The notes: a model not told the origin generated them from the sequence alone. A stretch of 64,000 nt of DNA from Bacillus thuringiensis (GCF_001182785.1 NZ_CP012099.1:3160501-3224500); one strand, 5' to 3'; positions 1-10,558 are shown, numbered from the stretch's first letter. Numbers and translations are program-made.

Positions 1-1
1 A

Positions 2-691
2 TGTTTAAACGGCGAAAATAATAAAGAGATTGAGAAGTTAATTGTAACAGCTTCCGGTGGTGCTTTTCGTGATAAAACACGTGAAGAAATGCAAACATTA
101 CAAGCTAAGGACGCTTTAAAACATCCAAACTGGTTAATGGGTGCAAAACTAACGATTGATTCTGCCACATTAATGAATAAAGGCTTTGAAGTAATGGAAG
201 CGAGATGGCTATTTGATATTCCGTATGAAAAAATTGATGTAATGATTCATAAAGAAAGTATCATTCATTCTTTAGTAGAATTTATTGATGGATCAGCTAT
301 GGCACAGCTCGGTGCTCCTGATATGAGAATGCCGATTCAATATGCGTTTCACTATCCTACTCGGCTACCTTCTTCCTATGAAAAATTAAATTTATTAGAA
401 ATCGGTAGTTTACATTTTGAAAAACCAGATTTAGAGAAGTTCCCTTGTCTACAATACGCATATGAATGTGGCAAAATCGGTGGTACTACTCCCGCTGTAT
501 TAAATGCAGCAAATGAAATTGCGAATGCACTATACTTAAAAAATGAAATTGCCTTTTTCGATATTGAAAAAACAATTTACAAAACAGTTGAAGCTCATCA
601 TAATGTAAAAGATCCTTCACTTGATGCTATATTGGAAGCGGATCAATGGGCGCGCCAATATGCAAATGAATTGTTAATAAAAAAGAGCTAA
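2..691 (+). CDS. dxr: 1-deoxy-D-xylulose 5-phosphate reductoisomerase, 3' part
   Basis: C-terminal 229 residues of DXR, the NADPH enzyme that makes 2-C-methyl-D-erythritol 4-phosphate in the non-mevalonate isoprenoid pathway. The open frame runs in from the left edge without a start codon. Near its beginning it carries the family motif TASGGAFRD, followed by the substrate/metal-binding segment with NKGFEVMEA (about residues 57-65), the [13 protein letters not shown] loop, and the [13 protein letters not shown] motif near the C-terminus. The N-terminal NADPH domain lies outside the window. The stop codon sits inside the stem of the following terminator. Cereus-group genomes often have two dxr copies, one in the isoprenoid/cdsA region and one isolated; a transporter gene next door suggests the isolated copy, which is inference. 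Confidence 0.96.
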   Translation, partial: CLNGENNKEIEKLIVTASGGAFRDKTREEMQTLQAKDALKHPNWLMGAKLTIDSATLMNKGFEVMEARWLFDIPYEKIDVMIHKESIIHSLVEFIDGSAMAQLGAPDMRMPIQYAFHYPTRLPSSYEKLNLLEIGSLHFEKPDLEKFPCLQYAYECGKIGGTTPAVLNAANEIANALYLKNEIAFFDIEKTIYKTVEAHHNVKDPSLDAILEADQWARQYANELLIKKS

Positions 692-720
692 AACAGTTCC
701 CACTGTTTTAGCTCTTTTTT
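681..720. terminator. Bidirectional intrinsic terminator after dxr
   Basis: A near-perfect hairpin with arms reading AAAGAGCTAAAACAGT and ACTGTTTTAGCTCTTT, with T/A runs on both sides. It serves dxr on the plus strand and the convergent AI-2E transporter gene on the minus strand. The dxr stop codon is inside the left arm. Confidence 0.9.
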
Positions 721-1841
721 CATGTATTCAACTTAACAAATCTATAACCGTGCGTAACTAACACTTTCAATATCGCATATCCTGGAATGGCTAAAATAAT
801 GCCCATAATCCCGAATAAGTTTCCGGCAGTTAAAATGATAAATATGATTGTAATCGGATGAATATCTAGCTTTTTCCCCATTACTTGCGGAGAAATAAAC
901 TTACCTTCTGCTAATTGTACAACCATCATAACGATGATTACTTTTAACACCATTGCTGGCGAGTTGATAAATGCGATAATTAACGCTGGTGTAATAGCGA
1001 TAATTGGCCCTACGTACGGAACGATATTTACAATCATCGCTAAAATAGCAAGTAATACAGCATATTTAATACCGATAATAAGGTAACCGATTAATAACAT
1101 AATACCGATAAACAAGCTCACGATAATCTGCCCTCTAATATACGAGCTAATCGCATAGTGCATATCATCTAGTATTCTCATTGCTGCTGGTTGTCTTTGT
1201 TCTGAAATGAACTTTAAGAAGTGCTTCGGCAATTGTTCGCCATCTTTTAAAAGATAGAACAATATAAATGGAACCATTACAAATGTTAAAACAACCTCTG
1301 TAACAGTACTCAAAAATCCAGTTACATTCCCAGTTACTGATGATAATGACTTTGTAAAATCAACTGTATATTCTTTTACCATATTCGCAACATTAATATT
1401 TAAATTCTCCTGAATTTTACCGAGTAAATTACTTTCCCCAAATCTACGTGCTGCTCGTTCAATCTCATGGCCGAAATACGGTAAGTTATCAATTAATGCA
1501 TCAATTTGATCTTTAATAATAGGGATAACCGTTACAACTAAAAATACAAATAACCCTAGTACGATTAAATATATGGAAGCTATCGATACAATTCTTGAAA
1601 CACCCTTCTTTTCTAAAAGCGAAACGAATGGATGCAAAATATAAAATAGTACGCCCGCTAATAGTACTGGGAAGAAAATTGTTTTTAAAAATACGATAAA
1701 CGGTGTAAAAACAAATGATATTTTTGTTAGCAATAAAATATTAATGAACAATAACGCAAATCCAAGTAATACCGCCAAATAATTTTGTTCTCTAAAAAAC
1801 TTTCTTAACTTATCTCTTTTTCTTATATTTATTTTCTCCAA
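720..1841 (-). CDS. AI-2E (PerM/YtvI) family transporter
   Basis: Multi-pass membrane protein of about 373 residues in the AI-2E/PerM family. Hydrophobic segments lie at about residues 27-50 and 57-75, one near 95-115, and five to six more between 180 and 365, the usual pattern with a hydrophilic extracytoplasmic loop between residues 115 and 180. The family signature near the C-terminus, with LAEGKFISPQVMGK and LDIHPITIIF, is present. Members export small molecules or ions; the substrate cannot be told from sequence. The frame opens at a GTG at 1850, but that codon overlaps the ribosome site AGAGGTG, so the TTG at 1841, correctly spaced from it, is the more likely start. Confidence 0.88.
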   Translation of the reverse strand: MEKINIRKRDKLRKFFREQNYLAVLLGFALLFINILLLTKISFVFTPFIVFLKTIFFPVLLAGVLFYILHPFVSLLEKKGVSRIVSIASIYLIVLGLFVFLVVTVIPIIKDQIDALIDNLPYFGHEIERAARRFGESNLLGKIQENLNINVANMVKEYTVDFTKSLSSVTGNVTGFLSTVTEVVLTFVMVPFILFYLLKDGEQLPKHFLKFISEQRQPAAMRILDDMHYAISSYIRGQIIVSLFIGIMLLIGYLIIGIKYAVLLAILAMIVNIVPYVGPIIAITPALIIAFINSPAMVLKVIIVMMVVQLAEGKFISPQVMGKKLDIHPITIIFIILTAGNLFGIMGIILAIPGYAILKVLVTHGYRFVKLNT

Positions 1842-1865
1842 TGAAACCACCTCTTCGAATGATGA

Positions 1866-1888
1866 AAAGCCCTTATTCAGGGCTCTTC
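1866..1888 (-). terminator. Short hairpin terminator of the GlsB-like gene
   Basis: AGCCCT and AGGGCT pair across a five-base loop, and on the minus strand a short T-rich tract follows. It lies between the 249-bp GlsB-like gene and the AI-2E transporter gene that runs the same way, so the two are probably separate transcripts. Confidence 0.6.
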
Positions 1889-1904
1889 ATCATAATCTAT
1901 ATCT

Positions 1905-2153
1905 CTATTTCCTTGCAGCTTTCACTACAAATGATACAATAAGAATTAACACGATTGCACCTAATAATGCTGGCACGACATGAATCCCACCAAATGATGG
2001 CCCAAAGGATCCAAATAATCTACCACCTAACGAAGCACCTAATAAACCTGCGATAATATTTCCGAACATACCACCTGGGAAATTTTTACCCGTTATAGAA
2101 CTAGCAATTGCACCTATAATAGCACCAACTATTAATGTGATAATCCATCCCAT
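1905..2153 (-). CDS. GlsB/YeaQ/YmgE family stress membrane protein
   Basis: Very small (82 aa) glycine-rich membrane protein with three hydrophobic segments, beginning MGWIITLIVGAIIGAIAS and containing the family's PGGMFGNIIAGLLGASLGG repeat-like stretch. This family (transglycosylase-associated protein) is linked to general or envelope stress; its biochemical role is not known. The frame is open further upstream, but the ATG at 2153 has a GGAGG site seven bases before it, so it is taken as the start. Confidence 0.9.
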   Translation of the reverse strand: MGWIITLIVGAIIGAIASSITGKNFPGGMFGNIIAGLLGASLGGRLFGSFGPSFGGIHVVPALLGAIVLILIVSFVVKAARK

Positions 2154-2362
2154 TTTTAGTCCTCCATTTCTATTATAGTTTGTATGATTCAATACAAACA
2201 TATGTATTTATCATTGCTAATCATATTTCACTATAGAAATATACTTACTACTATTTTACATATGGAGATACATATATTATATGCAAAAAAGAAAAATATT
2301 GTCAAACTCACCCATAAAGAAAATATATTAATATACCATATTTAAAGGAGGCTTCATTTTCT

Positions 2363-2824
2363 ATGATTCTTAAGTTAAACTCCTGTTCTTTTGAAGTAGC
2401 AACATCCATTTTACAAGCTCAAATTCCAGCTTATAAAGTTGAAGCGGACTACTTAAATAGTACTGCCATACCTCGTTTATATGATACTGTAAACGATATT
2501 CAAAGTTGCGCTGAAACATTCTATGGATATTTTTCTGAAAATAAACTTGTCGGTTTTATTTCTTTTGTACAAGAAGAAAAACTAATCGATATCCACAGGT
2601 TAGTTGTATCGCCCGATTCTTTTCAAAAAGGAATCGCAACGAAACTCCTAATTTATATATTTAACATGTTCCCTTCTTCAATGACATACATTGTACAAAC
2701 GGGTAAAGCGAATACCCCTGCTATTAATTTATATAAAAAACACGGATTCATTACAGTATCAGATACAATACTTCCTGACGGTATGATTCTTACGCAACTC
2801 AAAAAGACAGAAAACACAAAATAA
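2363..2824 (+). CDS. GNAT family N-acetyltransferase
   Basis: 153-residue GCN5-related acetyltransferase. The acetyl-CoA-binding motif A appears as RLVVSPDSFQKGIATKLL (about residues 79-96), with the Q/R-x-x-G-x-G/A pattern in QKGIAT, and motif B follows as TGKANTPAINLYKKHGF (residues 113-129). The acceptor substrate is not predictable. The start ATG follows an AAGGAGG site by 11 bases, slightly long. It is a single gene, followed at once by the c-di-AMP riboswitch leader of the next gene. Confidence 0.93.
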   Translation: MILKLNSCSFEVATSILQAQIPAYKVEADYLNSTAIPRLYDTVNDIQSCAETFYGYFSENKLVGFISFVQEEKLIDIHRLVVSPDSFQKGIATKLLIYIFNMFPSSMTYIVQTGKANTPAINLYKKHGFITVSDTILPDGMILTQLKKTENTK

Positions 2825-2825
2825 T

Positions 2826-2854
2826 TTGACTTGTTCACTCCTTTATGTTATTTT
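2826..2854 (+). promoter_or_regulatory. Possible sigma-A promoter for the riboswitch transcript
   Basis: TTGACT at 2826-2831 and TATTTT at 2849-2854 are separated by 17 bases, 12 bases before the riboswitch begins. The -10 is weak. Position is the main support. Confidence 0.35.
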
Positions 2855-2866
2855 TTACTTTATAAA

Positions 2867-3006
2867 ACCTTTTGCTGAGTCCAAATTTTGGAGCGGGGGA
2901 ACCAATTTTGTAGCTATGCTACTTGGGGCGAATCTTTTTTAAGTAGGGAAACTCTCACTTCCCGAGTCCGACAGCTAACCTCGTAAGCGTAATGGGAGAG
3001 GAAGGT
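2867..3006 (+). ncRNA. c-di-AMP riboswitch (ydaO-yuaA class)
   Basis: The block contains the conserved elements of the ydaO-yuaA motif in order: GAGCGGGGGAACCAA, then CTTGGGGCGAATC, TAGGGAAACTCTCACTTCCC, and GAGTCCGACAGCTAACCTCG followed by TAAGCG. A short closing stem (ACCTT at 2867-2871 with AAGGT at 3002-3006) frames the aptamer. This class binds cyclic di-AMP and usually turns genes off, often for potassium uptake or cell-wall hydrolases. The downstream gene here is only 47 codons and is of neither known type. There is no clear intrinsic terminator after the aptamer; instead a hairpin covers the ribosome site. Confidence 0.9.
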
Positions 3007-3033
3007 GCTTTTTGCCTATGTTACACATTTTGC

Positions 3034-3093
3034 CTCCTTAATTATAAATATGGGATCGATATCAAATAGTCACCTATATTTATAGAAAAGGAG
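3034..3093 (+). promoter_or_regulatory. Shine-Dalgarno-sequestering hairpin after the riboswitch
   Basis: Bases 3034-3054 pair with 3073-3093: six pairs CTCCTT/AAGGAG, a symmetric two-base internal loop (AA/AA), a T-G wobble, and twelve more pairs, around an 18-base loop. AAGGAG at 3088-3093 is the ribosome site of the 3102 ORF, eight bases before its ATG. No T-run follows, so this is not a normal terminator. It looks like the expression platform of the c-di-AMP riboswitch acting on translation; GGAG and GAGG in the 3' flank of the aptamer (2994-3001) could compete for the CTCC strand. Folding was done by eye. Confidence 0.7.
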
Positions 3094-3101
3094 AATGTAT
3101 T

Positions 3102-3245
3102 ATGTTACGTTTATCTGATCATGCAATAAAAATGATGGAGCAAAGACTTCGATTAGAACAACATCGCACATATCAAGCAAATAAAGTTGTAGATAACTTA
3201 CATCACAAATACTTCTTTCAACATATTTTTCAGCCGAAAAGATAA
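3102..3245 (+). CDS. 47-aa basic protein under riboswitch control
   Basis: Short ORF starting MLRLSDHAIKMMEQRL, 47 residues, rich in His, Gln, Lys and Arg, with no membrane segment or signal peptide. The first 35 residues could form an amphipathic helix. It has a good AAAGGAG ribosome site and is closed by a strong terminator, so the riboswitch transcript seems to carry only this ORF. I do not recognise the family. Coding support comes from the ribosome site, the compact transcript limits and the upstream riboswitch; the ORF may instead be a leader remnant. Confidence 0.65.
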   Translation: MLRLSDHAIKMMEQRLRLEQHRTYQANKVVDNLHHKYFFQHIFQPKR

Positions 3246-3266
3246 AGAAAATGTTTATTTAATATT

Positions 3267-3311
3267 AAAAAACACAAGGTGTGTCTTACAAAGACATTTC
3301 TTGTGTTTTTT
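3267..3311. terminator. Bidirectional terminator, riboswitch ORF / collagen gene
   Basis: Arms AAAAAACACAAG and CTTGTGTTTTTT, with a nested GTCTT/AAGAC stem inside the loop. T-runs on both strands serve the plus-strand 47-aa ORF and the convergent minus-strand collagen-like gene. Confidence 0.9.
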
Positions 3312-3318
3312 ATATTCT

Positions 3319-5636
<2,318 letters not shown>

Positions 5637-5727
5637 AACAATCCCCCTCCCCAAAAATAATTACACTTTTTATATGAAATGCATTTTTATAACAAAAGTA
5701 CACATTTAACCTCAATTTTATTAAAAT

Positions 5728-5766
5728 AAAGAAGCCTATCATTTTTTTGAAATGATAGGCTTCTTT
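5728..5766. terminator. Strong terminator of the methyltransferase gene
   Basis: A 16-bp perfect stem, AAGAAGCCTATCATTT pairing with AAATGATAGGCTTCTT, with T/A runs on both sides. It lies between the methyltransferase (minus, ends 5779) and the start of the collagen-like gene. Confidence 0.92.
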
Positions 5767-5778
5767 TATAAAAACAGT

Positions 5779-6534
5779 TTACTTTCTAGCTTTCATAATA
5801 AAAGTAGTCGGCACCATTCTAGCTTTATATAAAGAATAATATTTCGTAGACGGCTCAGCTAGTTCTTCATTAAAAAAGCTCGATGGTTCAGGCTCTTCTA
5901 TTCTCTCAATTTTAAATCCTGCTCTATTTAACTCATTTATGTATGTACTTATTTTTCTCTTATATAATGTCGCTTGTACATTTTCTCCTTTAAATGTTTC
6001 AAACGTAATAGGAGTTTCTTCGTGATAAGAAGAATGTAAAACAATCTTCTCTGTTCCGTACAGCAAGTTTGAATATATTGGATGCTCCCAGCTAAAAATA
6101 AAGCTTCCTCCTGGTTTTAAATATGAATAAATAAGTTCTAATGTTTTTTCTAAATTTGAAGTCCAACCTAATGCATAGATGGAATAGACAATATCAAAAT
6201 ACTCTTTTGGAATTTTTGTCTCTTCTTCCATTGCCCCACAGACTAACTTTGGATTCCAATCCTTTAACGTTTTATTCGCTATTTCAATTTGTGCACTCGA
6301 AAGATCAAGCCCCCATAATTCCTCTGCCCCTTGTTCCGCTATATATTGCAACGAATGTCCACTTCCACACCCAATATCAAGAACTTTTTTATTTCTAATT
6401 GAATCGAACAAATGAATTTCATCTTCAGACGCTGTATATGGGCCATATTTCGGTAAACAATCCACTTGAAAGAAATAAGGTGCAACTGTATCCCAACACT
6501 TTTTATTTAATGCTAACATTTGCGTACCTTTCAT
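5779..6534 (-). CDS. Class I SAM-dependent methyltransferase
   Basis: 251-residue soluble methyltransferase of the Methyltransf_11/25 type. Motif I is VLDIGCGSGHSLQYI (about residues 50-64), followed by the acidic LWGLDLSSAQIEIA (about 73-86), motif II FDIVYSIYALGW (about 113-124) and motif III LKPGGSFIFSWEHP (about 138-151). The substrate is unknown; close relatives are annotated only as small-molecule methyltransferases. GGGGGA precedes the ATG by nine bases. It lies 41 bp downstream of the CGNR regulator on the same strand, so the two may be cotranscribed. Confidence 0.92.
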   Translation of the reverse strand: MKGTQMLALNKKCWDTVAPYFFQVDCLPKYGPYTASEDEIHLFDSIRNKKVLDIGCGSGHSLQYIAEQGAEELWGLDLSSAQIEIANKTLKDWNPKLVCGAMEEETKIPKEYFDIVYSIYALGWTSNLEKTLELIYSYLKPGGSFIFSWEHPIYSNLLYGTEKIVLHSSYHEETPITFETFKGENVQATLYKRKISTYINELNRAGFKIERIEEPEPSSFFNEELAEPSTKYYSLYKARMVPTTFIMKARK

Positions 6535-6575
6535 ATTCTACATTCCCCCATCCAATTTTCTTTCCCTAATATAAA

Positions 6576-7124
6576 TTAGACATTATAACCCGATCTCCCT
6601 TTTCTCTTTGCTCGGTAGTTTTTCACTTTTGCAATCGTACCGCACGCTCTTCCTCCTTCTTCTCCAGCGTACATACCGCACCATCTTTTACTTCCATTTC
6701 GTGAATTGTCATAAAATACCCAGCGGCAATCTGGACATGCTTTTAACCTCCCCCATAAATTTTCTTGAACTGCTATTAAAACAATGCTTAATACTTTTGT
6801 ATATACAGTTTCTTCGTGTATTGGTTCATACGTAATACCTTTCATATCTTCCATTACATGTACATGAAATGGATATTTCTCTAACCACTTTTGCAATGAT
6901 CCTTCACCTTGAATTGCCGCCCGAATATCTTCTCGAAAACTTTTTAATTCTTCTATCGTATGAAATGGAAACTCTTCATGAAAATATTCTTTCATAAAAA
7001 GCTTTATATCCTCTTCTGTTTGTAGCAAGTCAATTGGCTCTCTCGTATCGTTTGGTATTTTCCATGTATTTAAAAATTCCCGAATATATTCTAGTTCATT
7101 TGGTGCATTTTGATTCAATTCCAT
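6576..7124 (-). CDS. CGNR zinc-finger (ABATE-domain) regulator
   Basis: 182 residues in two parts: an N-terminal alpha-helical ABATE-like region (about residues 1-120) and a C-terminal CGNR zinc finger. The finger shows CPDCRWVFYDNSRNGSKRWC (residues 129-148) and a second Cys at CGTIAKVKNYRAK; the four cysteines and the FYD-S-N-KRWC pattern are typical, but the second knuckle is GGRACGTIAK instead of the usual CGNRxK. Members are treated as DNA-binding regulators. It is divergent from the MFS exporter at 7231, and a 26-bp inverted repeat between them is a candidate operator, so control of that exporter is the natural guess. Confidence 0.88.
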   Translation of the reverse strand: MELNQNAPNELEYIREFLNTWKIPNDTREPIDLLQTEEDIKLFMKEYFHEEFPFHTIEELKSFREDIRAAIQGEGSLQKWLEKYPFHVHVMEDMKGITYEPIHEETVYTKVLSIVLIAVQENLWGRLKACPDCRWVFYDNSRNGSKRWCGMYAGEEGGRACGTIAKVKNYRAKRKGRSGYNV

Positions 7125-7185
7125 CCACCTTCTTCTTAAAATTTACTTTTTTCTGACTTTATGTATAATTATAATATAAAATAGT

Positions 7186-7211
7186 TAACCGTTAAATCAT
7201 TTTACCGGTTA
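7186..7211. promoter_or_regulatory. Inverted repeat between CGNR regulator and MFS exporter
   Basis: TAACCGTTAAA and TTTACCGGTTA form an interrupted inverted repeat (one internal mismatch) around TCAT. It lies 11 bases after a good -10 (TATAAT, 7170-7175) and before the MFS ribosome site, where a repressor would block transcription. No strong -35 was found. Confidence 0.5.
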
Positions 7212-7230
7212 CAATATTAGGAGGAGTTCT

Positions 7231-8430
7231 ATGAAAAGTTTCCCAATACCGATACGTTTCATGCTTATTTCTTCATTTTTTATGTCTTTTGGGTATTTTG
7301 CGGTATACGCATTTTTAGCTATTTACCTATTAACCTTTCTTCATTTTTCAACTTTGCAAGTAGGGACAGTGTTAACGGTTATGATAATTACATCACGCGT
7401 TATCCCTTTATTCTCAGGATTAATCGCTGACAAAATAGGATATATCATTATGATGATAGCTGGATTATTTTTAAGAGGAATTGGATTTATCGCTTTAGGA
7501 ATATGCTCTGATTTCTATACCATTTCTATTTCTTCTGCACTTATCGGCTTTGGAACTGCATTTTATGAGCCTGCTGCGCGCGCCATATTCGGCTCACAAC
7601 CAGCTCATACAAGAAAAAAATTATTTATATATTTAAATCTTAGTTTTAATTGCGGTGCAATAATTGGACCAATTGCCGGAGGGTTCTTACTCTTACTCGA
7701 TCCAATCTACGCTTTTTCTCTAACAGGATCTCTTATGCTGTTATTCGCTTTTATCTTTTACTTACTTAAAAATCACTTCCAAGTCACTACTGAAAACACG
7801 TCTATTACATTAGGAATACAGGCCATCTTACAAAACAAGTCTTTCCTTCTGTTTTCCTTTATCATGATTTTCTTCTACATTATGTTTACTCAGCTTACTG
7901 TCGCACTTCCACTTCATATGAAAAACATTAGTAATAGCAATCAACTTGCTACACTCGTTATTACGATAAATGCGATAACAGGCGTCATATTTATGGTATT
8001 ATTCCGAAAATTATTCCACAAATACAACACACTTTCGATTATTAAATACGGTGTTTTATTAATGAGTATTTCCTTTTTACTCATTCCTTTATTTCAACAC
8101 CCATATTGGCTCTTTATTTGTGTAATTTTATTTACAATCGGTGAAACGCTCGTATTACCTAACGCTGATATCGCTATTGCAAATTACAGTAATGAATCAT
8201 ATACAGCCACTTTCTTCGGATTTTATCAACTATCACTCGCATTTGGCTTTATCATCGGTAATTATACCGGTACATCTTTTACAGCCAACTTAAGCGGAAT
8301 GTATACACCATGGCTTATTTTCGGTGGAATAGGACTTATTGGTTTTATTTCATTACATATTTTAAATATGAAAAAGGATTTCCTAAAGAAGATATATGCC
8401 TACTGTAAAAATACTAATTTACGGCAATAA
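7231..8430 (+). CDS. MFS transporter, multidrug-efflux type
   Basis: 399 residues with about 12 hydrophobic helices, of the YttB/YfmI-like drug-exporter type. The loop between helices 2 and 3 carries GLIADKIG, the MFS motif A (G-x-x-x-D-R/K-x-G). A longer central loop near residues 190-200 divides the two six-helix halves. AGGAGGAG precedes the ATG. The likely role is proton-driven export of a drug or metabolite; the substrate is not known. The divergent CGNR regulator and the inverted repeat in the shared promoter suggest local control. Confidence 0.92.
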   Translation: MKSFPIPIRFMLISSFFMSFGYFAVYAFLAIYLLTFLHFSTLQVGTVLTVMIITSRVIPLFSGLIADKIGYIIMMIAGLFLRGIGFIALGICSDFYTISISSALIGFGTAFYEPAARAIFGSQPAHTRKKLFIYLNLSFNCGAIIGPIAGGFLLLLDPIYAFSLTGSLMLLFAFIFYLLKNHFQVTTENTSITLGIQAILQNKSFLLFSFIMIFFYIMFTQLTVALPLHMKNISNSNQLATLVITINAITGVIFMVLFRKLFHKYNTLSIIKYGVLLMSISFLLIPLFQHPYWLFICVILFTIGETLVLPNADIAIANYSNESYTATFFGFYQLSLAFGFIIGNYTGTSFTANLSGMYTPWLIFGGIGLIGFISLHILNMKKDFLKKIYAYCKNTNLRQ

Positions 8431-8581
8431 GTAAACTTTCATTCTCCCTTAAATTGGATATACATCCTGTTTCATTTTACATATTATGGTACAATCAAGA
8501 GGGTATTAACTAAACATTTACGCTCCACACTAGTAATCTAGCAATACCAAAATCAAAAATCACATGGAATTGAGGGATGTT

Positions 8582-8959
8582 ATGAAACAGAAATTAGCTG
8601 TTCTTCTATTCACTGGAATCATATTATCAGGATGTTCAACTATAGCAGAGAATTCTTTAGAAAGCGGGAAAGGCAGTATGGAATTATTAACACCAACGAT
8701 TACAGCAAAAGACAATGAATTAGAAATTAAAACTAAAGGCATTGATGAAAATAAAGTAACTTTTATTTATGTTGCTAATAAAAAAGTGTTGGAACAAAAA
8801 CTAAAAAATGGTGAATCCTACAAACTTAACATTAAAGATATCGAACACGCTCATAGGACGGACTACAAACCAAAAGTTCAACTTTTACAAACGAAAGACG
8901 ATGATGATGATGGAGAAATAGTAACCTTCAAACAAGTTAGATATACAGTTAAAAACTGA
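8582..8959 (+). CDS. Small lipoprotein
   Basis: Starts MKQKLAVLLFTGIILSGCST, a classic lipoprotein signal peptide with lipobox LSGC at residues 15-18; the mature part is about 107 residues. The ATG at 8582 is preferred to the in-frame ATG six codons earlier because GAGGGATG lies just before it and the signal peptide then has normal length. The mature domain is hydrophilic, beta-rich in appearance, with an acidic DDDDDGE run near the C-terminus that could bind a cation. No family recognised. It stands alone after the MFS gene. Confidence 0.85.
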   Translation: MKQKLAVLLFTGIILSGCSTIAENSLESGKGSMELLTPTITAKDNELEIKTKGIDENKVTFIYVANKKVLEQKLKNGESYKLNIKDIEHAHRTDYKPKVQLLQTKDDDDDGEIVTFKQVRYTVKN

Positions 8960-9035
8960 TTTTAAAGTTGTTTCATTATAAATGTAACAAACGAAAATAT
9001 ACTTTTAACAGTAGATAAATGTAGGGGGTGCTAAC

Positions 9036-9263
9036 ATGAAAAAACGATGGATTTCTTGGTGGATTGGTAACATATTTTGGATTATCATTTTTGGAATATG
9101 GGCAGCTATTATTTGGCTACGAGATGTTGATGGTGCTGGTGTTACTCAAACACCCGAAATTAAATCAATATCACTTATCGTTTTATTAATCGCGTTTATT
9201 ATACCGGTATTTATTCAAGTTGTATGGCTAATCATTAATTTGAGAATGAGTAAAAAAAAATAA
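9036..9263 (+). CDS. Small two-helix membrane protein
   Basis: 75 residues: a basic start (MKKRW), a Trp-rich first membrane helix (about residues 6-27), a short polar loop with an Asp-Gly-Ala-Gly stretch, a second helix (about 45-68) and a Lys-rich tail. The ribosome site GGGGGTG lies upstream. Family not recognised; size and layout fit the many uncharacterised small envelope proteins of Bacillus. Confidence 0.75.
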   Translation: MKKRWISWWIGNIFWIIIFGIWAAIIWLRDVDGAGVTQTPEIKSISLIVLLIAFIIPVFIQVVWLIINLRMSKKK

Positions 9264-9310
9264 TTATACGATTTAGTTTTTTTAATTAATAGATGAATAT
9301 TTCCCATAAA

Positions 9311-9350
9311 AAAAGAGAGGAATCCACATCAAAATAGATTCCTCTCTTTT
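9311..9350. terminator. Bidirectional terminator
   Basis: AAAAGAGAGGAATC pairs perfectly with GATTCCTCTCTTTT around a 12-base loop. It separates the plus-strand small membrane protein gene from the convergent UPF0316 gene. Confidence 0.92.
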
Positions 9351-9397
9351 ACAATTGGACTTATACTGCGCTTTTAATACAGCACTACTCCTCTTTT

Positions 9398-9946
9398 TTA
9401 CGATGCATGTTCATCTTTCTTCTTCATTAACGCTCTCTTCTTCATCGCCTTCGTTAAATATCCACCTTTAAACGAGCGAATTTCATACGAAGACATAAAC
9501 GCTTTCGGTGCAATTTCATTAATGATTTCTAAAAGCTCTTTCTCTCTAGAACGCTTTGCGACGATATCTAAGCGATAACGTACAGAATTAATTCCTTCAC
9601 CTTCAAATACTGTAACACCAAATCCAGAATGGCGTAATTCATCTACTAATTCATTACAACGGTCTAGCAAACTAACTTGATACGTAATATAACCAATTGC
9701 TAATTTATTCTCTATATAACCGCCTAATAACAGTCCCGTACTAAAGCCAATGACATAGGCAACGATGTTCATCCAATTTGATAAATCTTGAAACACAATA
9801 CCTAAACTGACAATGTAAATAGCTCCTTCTAACAATCCTACGCCAGCAGCGGATCTTGTTTGATTCTTTACAAGCAAAATCGTACGGATTGTTAATATTG
9901 GAACGTAAATAATTTGAAGCACAAAAATAAGTAGCGCTTGTAACAT
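9398..9946 (-). CDS. UPF0316 (DUF2179/DUF5698) membrane protein
   Basis: 182 residues. Three hydrophobic segments occupy about residues 1-85, including [17 protein letters not shown] and [23 protein letters not shown]; the C-terminal 80 residues form the soluble DUF2179 domain, with [10 protein letters not shown] and a KKGGYLTK-like segment ([16 protein letters not shown]). DUF2179 domains have been proposed to bind nucleotides or c-di-AMP-like ligands; that is not shown for this family. The ATG follows a GGTGG site. No obvious operon partner. Confidence 0.9.
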   Translation of the reverse strand: MLQALLIFVLQIIYVPILTIRTILLVKNQTRSAAGVGLLEGAIYIVSLGIVFQDLSNWMNIVAYVIGFSTGLLLGGYIENKLAIGYITYQVSLLDRCNELVDELRHSGFGVTVFEGEGINSVRYRLDIVAKRSREKELLEIINEIAPKAFMSSYEIRSFKGGYLTKAMKKRALMKKKDEHAS

Positions 9947-10116
9947 TGGTATCCACCTCTTTCAAAAAGTCTTTTGTCATAATAACATACATAAGCTTTA
10001 GAAATCGATGGGTTTTTTAAAATTTTTTTATTATTTTTCATACTATTGAAAAACGCAAAAAAGAAGCGTATTATATTTGTCGTTAATTTGATTACTTGTA
10101 TAATATCGCTAAACTA

Positions 10117-10143
10117 AAAAAGGAACCCGATTAGGTCCCTTTC
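10117..10143 (-). terminator. Terminator of the 137-aa membrane protein gene
   Basis: On the minus strand AAAGGGACC pairs with GGTTCCTTT (one G-U) and six T follow. Confidence 0.75.
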
Positions 10144-10144
10144 A

Positions 10145-10558
10145 TCATAGCTCTATGTTTTTCGAAGCATTTTCCCTTTGCTTCTCTTCTTCTTTCACTA
10201 ACTGCATATTTGCATAAACTAAATTTGCAATCATTAAAAAGTGACCACCTAAAATCCCTGTACCGAATGCCCACATTTCCATTTCATGCTCAATTTCATA
10301 CATGATGATAGCTCCTAAAATAGCAGCTGCAAATCGGTTTAAAACTCCTAATCCAGGAGCCTTTTCCTTCATTACAATACTTTTTCCAAGCTTCTCCACT
10401 CTGCGAGCTAATAACCAAAGACAATAGGCACTTACTGCTAATCCAATACCAAACCCTGTCACTTGTTTTCCAAACGGAGTAATCGTCCACATAAGTAGTA
10501 AACCACTAAAGATCACATACAATTGTAATCGATATACACGTAAGGCTTCTTGAATCAA
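10145..10558 (-). CDS. Small four-helix membrane protein, AtpI-like
   Basis: 137 residues with four hydrophobic helices at about 12-28, 35-52, 72-90 and 98-118. The spacing, the arginine-rich link after helix 2 (LLARRVEKLGK) and the LNRFAAAILGAI segment resemble ATP synthase subunit I-like proteins, but it does not sit in an atp operon and the match is by eye only. A TTG start at 10558 is used, nine bases after GGAGCGG. It lies directly downstream of the CNNM/CBS gene, with a terminator between. Confidence 0.7.
   Translation of the reverse strand: MIQEALRVYRLQLYVIFSGLLLMWTITPFGKQVTGFGIGLAVSAYCLWLLARRVEKLGKSIVMKEKAPGLGVLNRFAAAILGAIIMYEIEHEMEMWAFGTGILGGHFLMIANLVYANMQLVKEEEKQRENASKNIEL

Noticed and set aside
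2653..2838. 61-aa antisense ORF in the GNAT gene
   Set aside because: Shadow of the acetyltransferase; no ribosome site.
3034..3093. Hairpin read as intrinsic terminator
   Set aside because: No T-run follows and the 3' arm contains the ribosome site, so translation control is the better reading.
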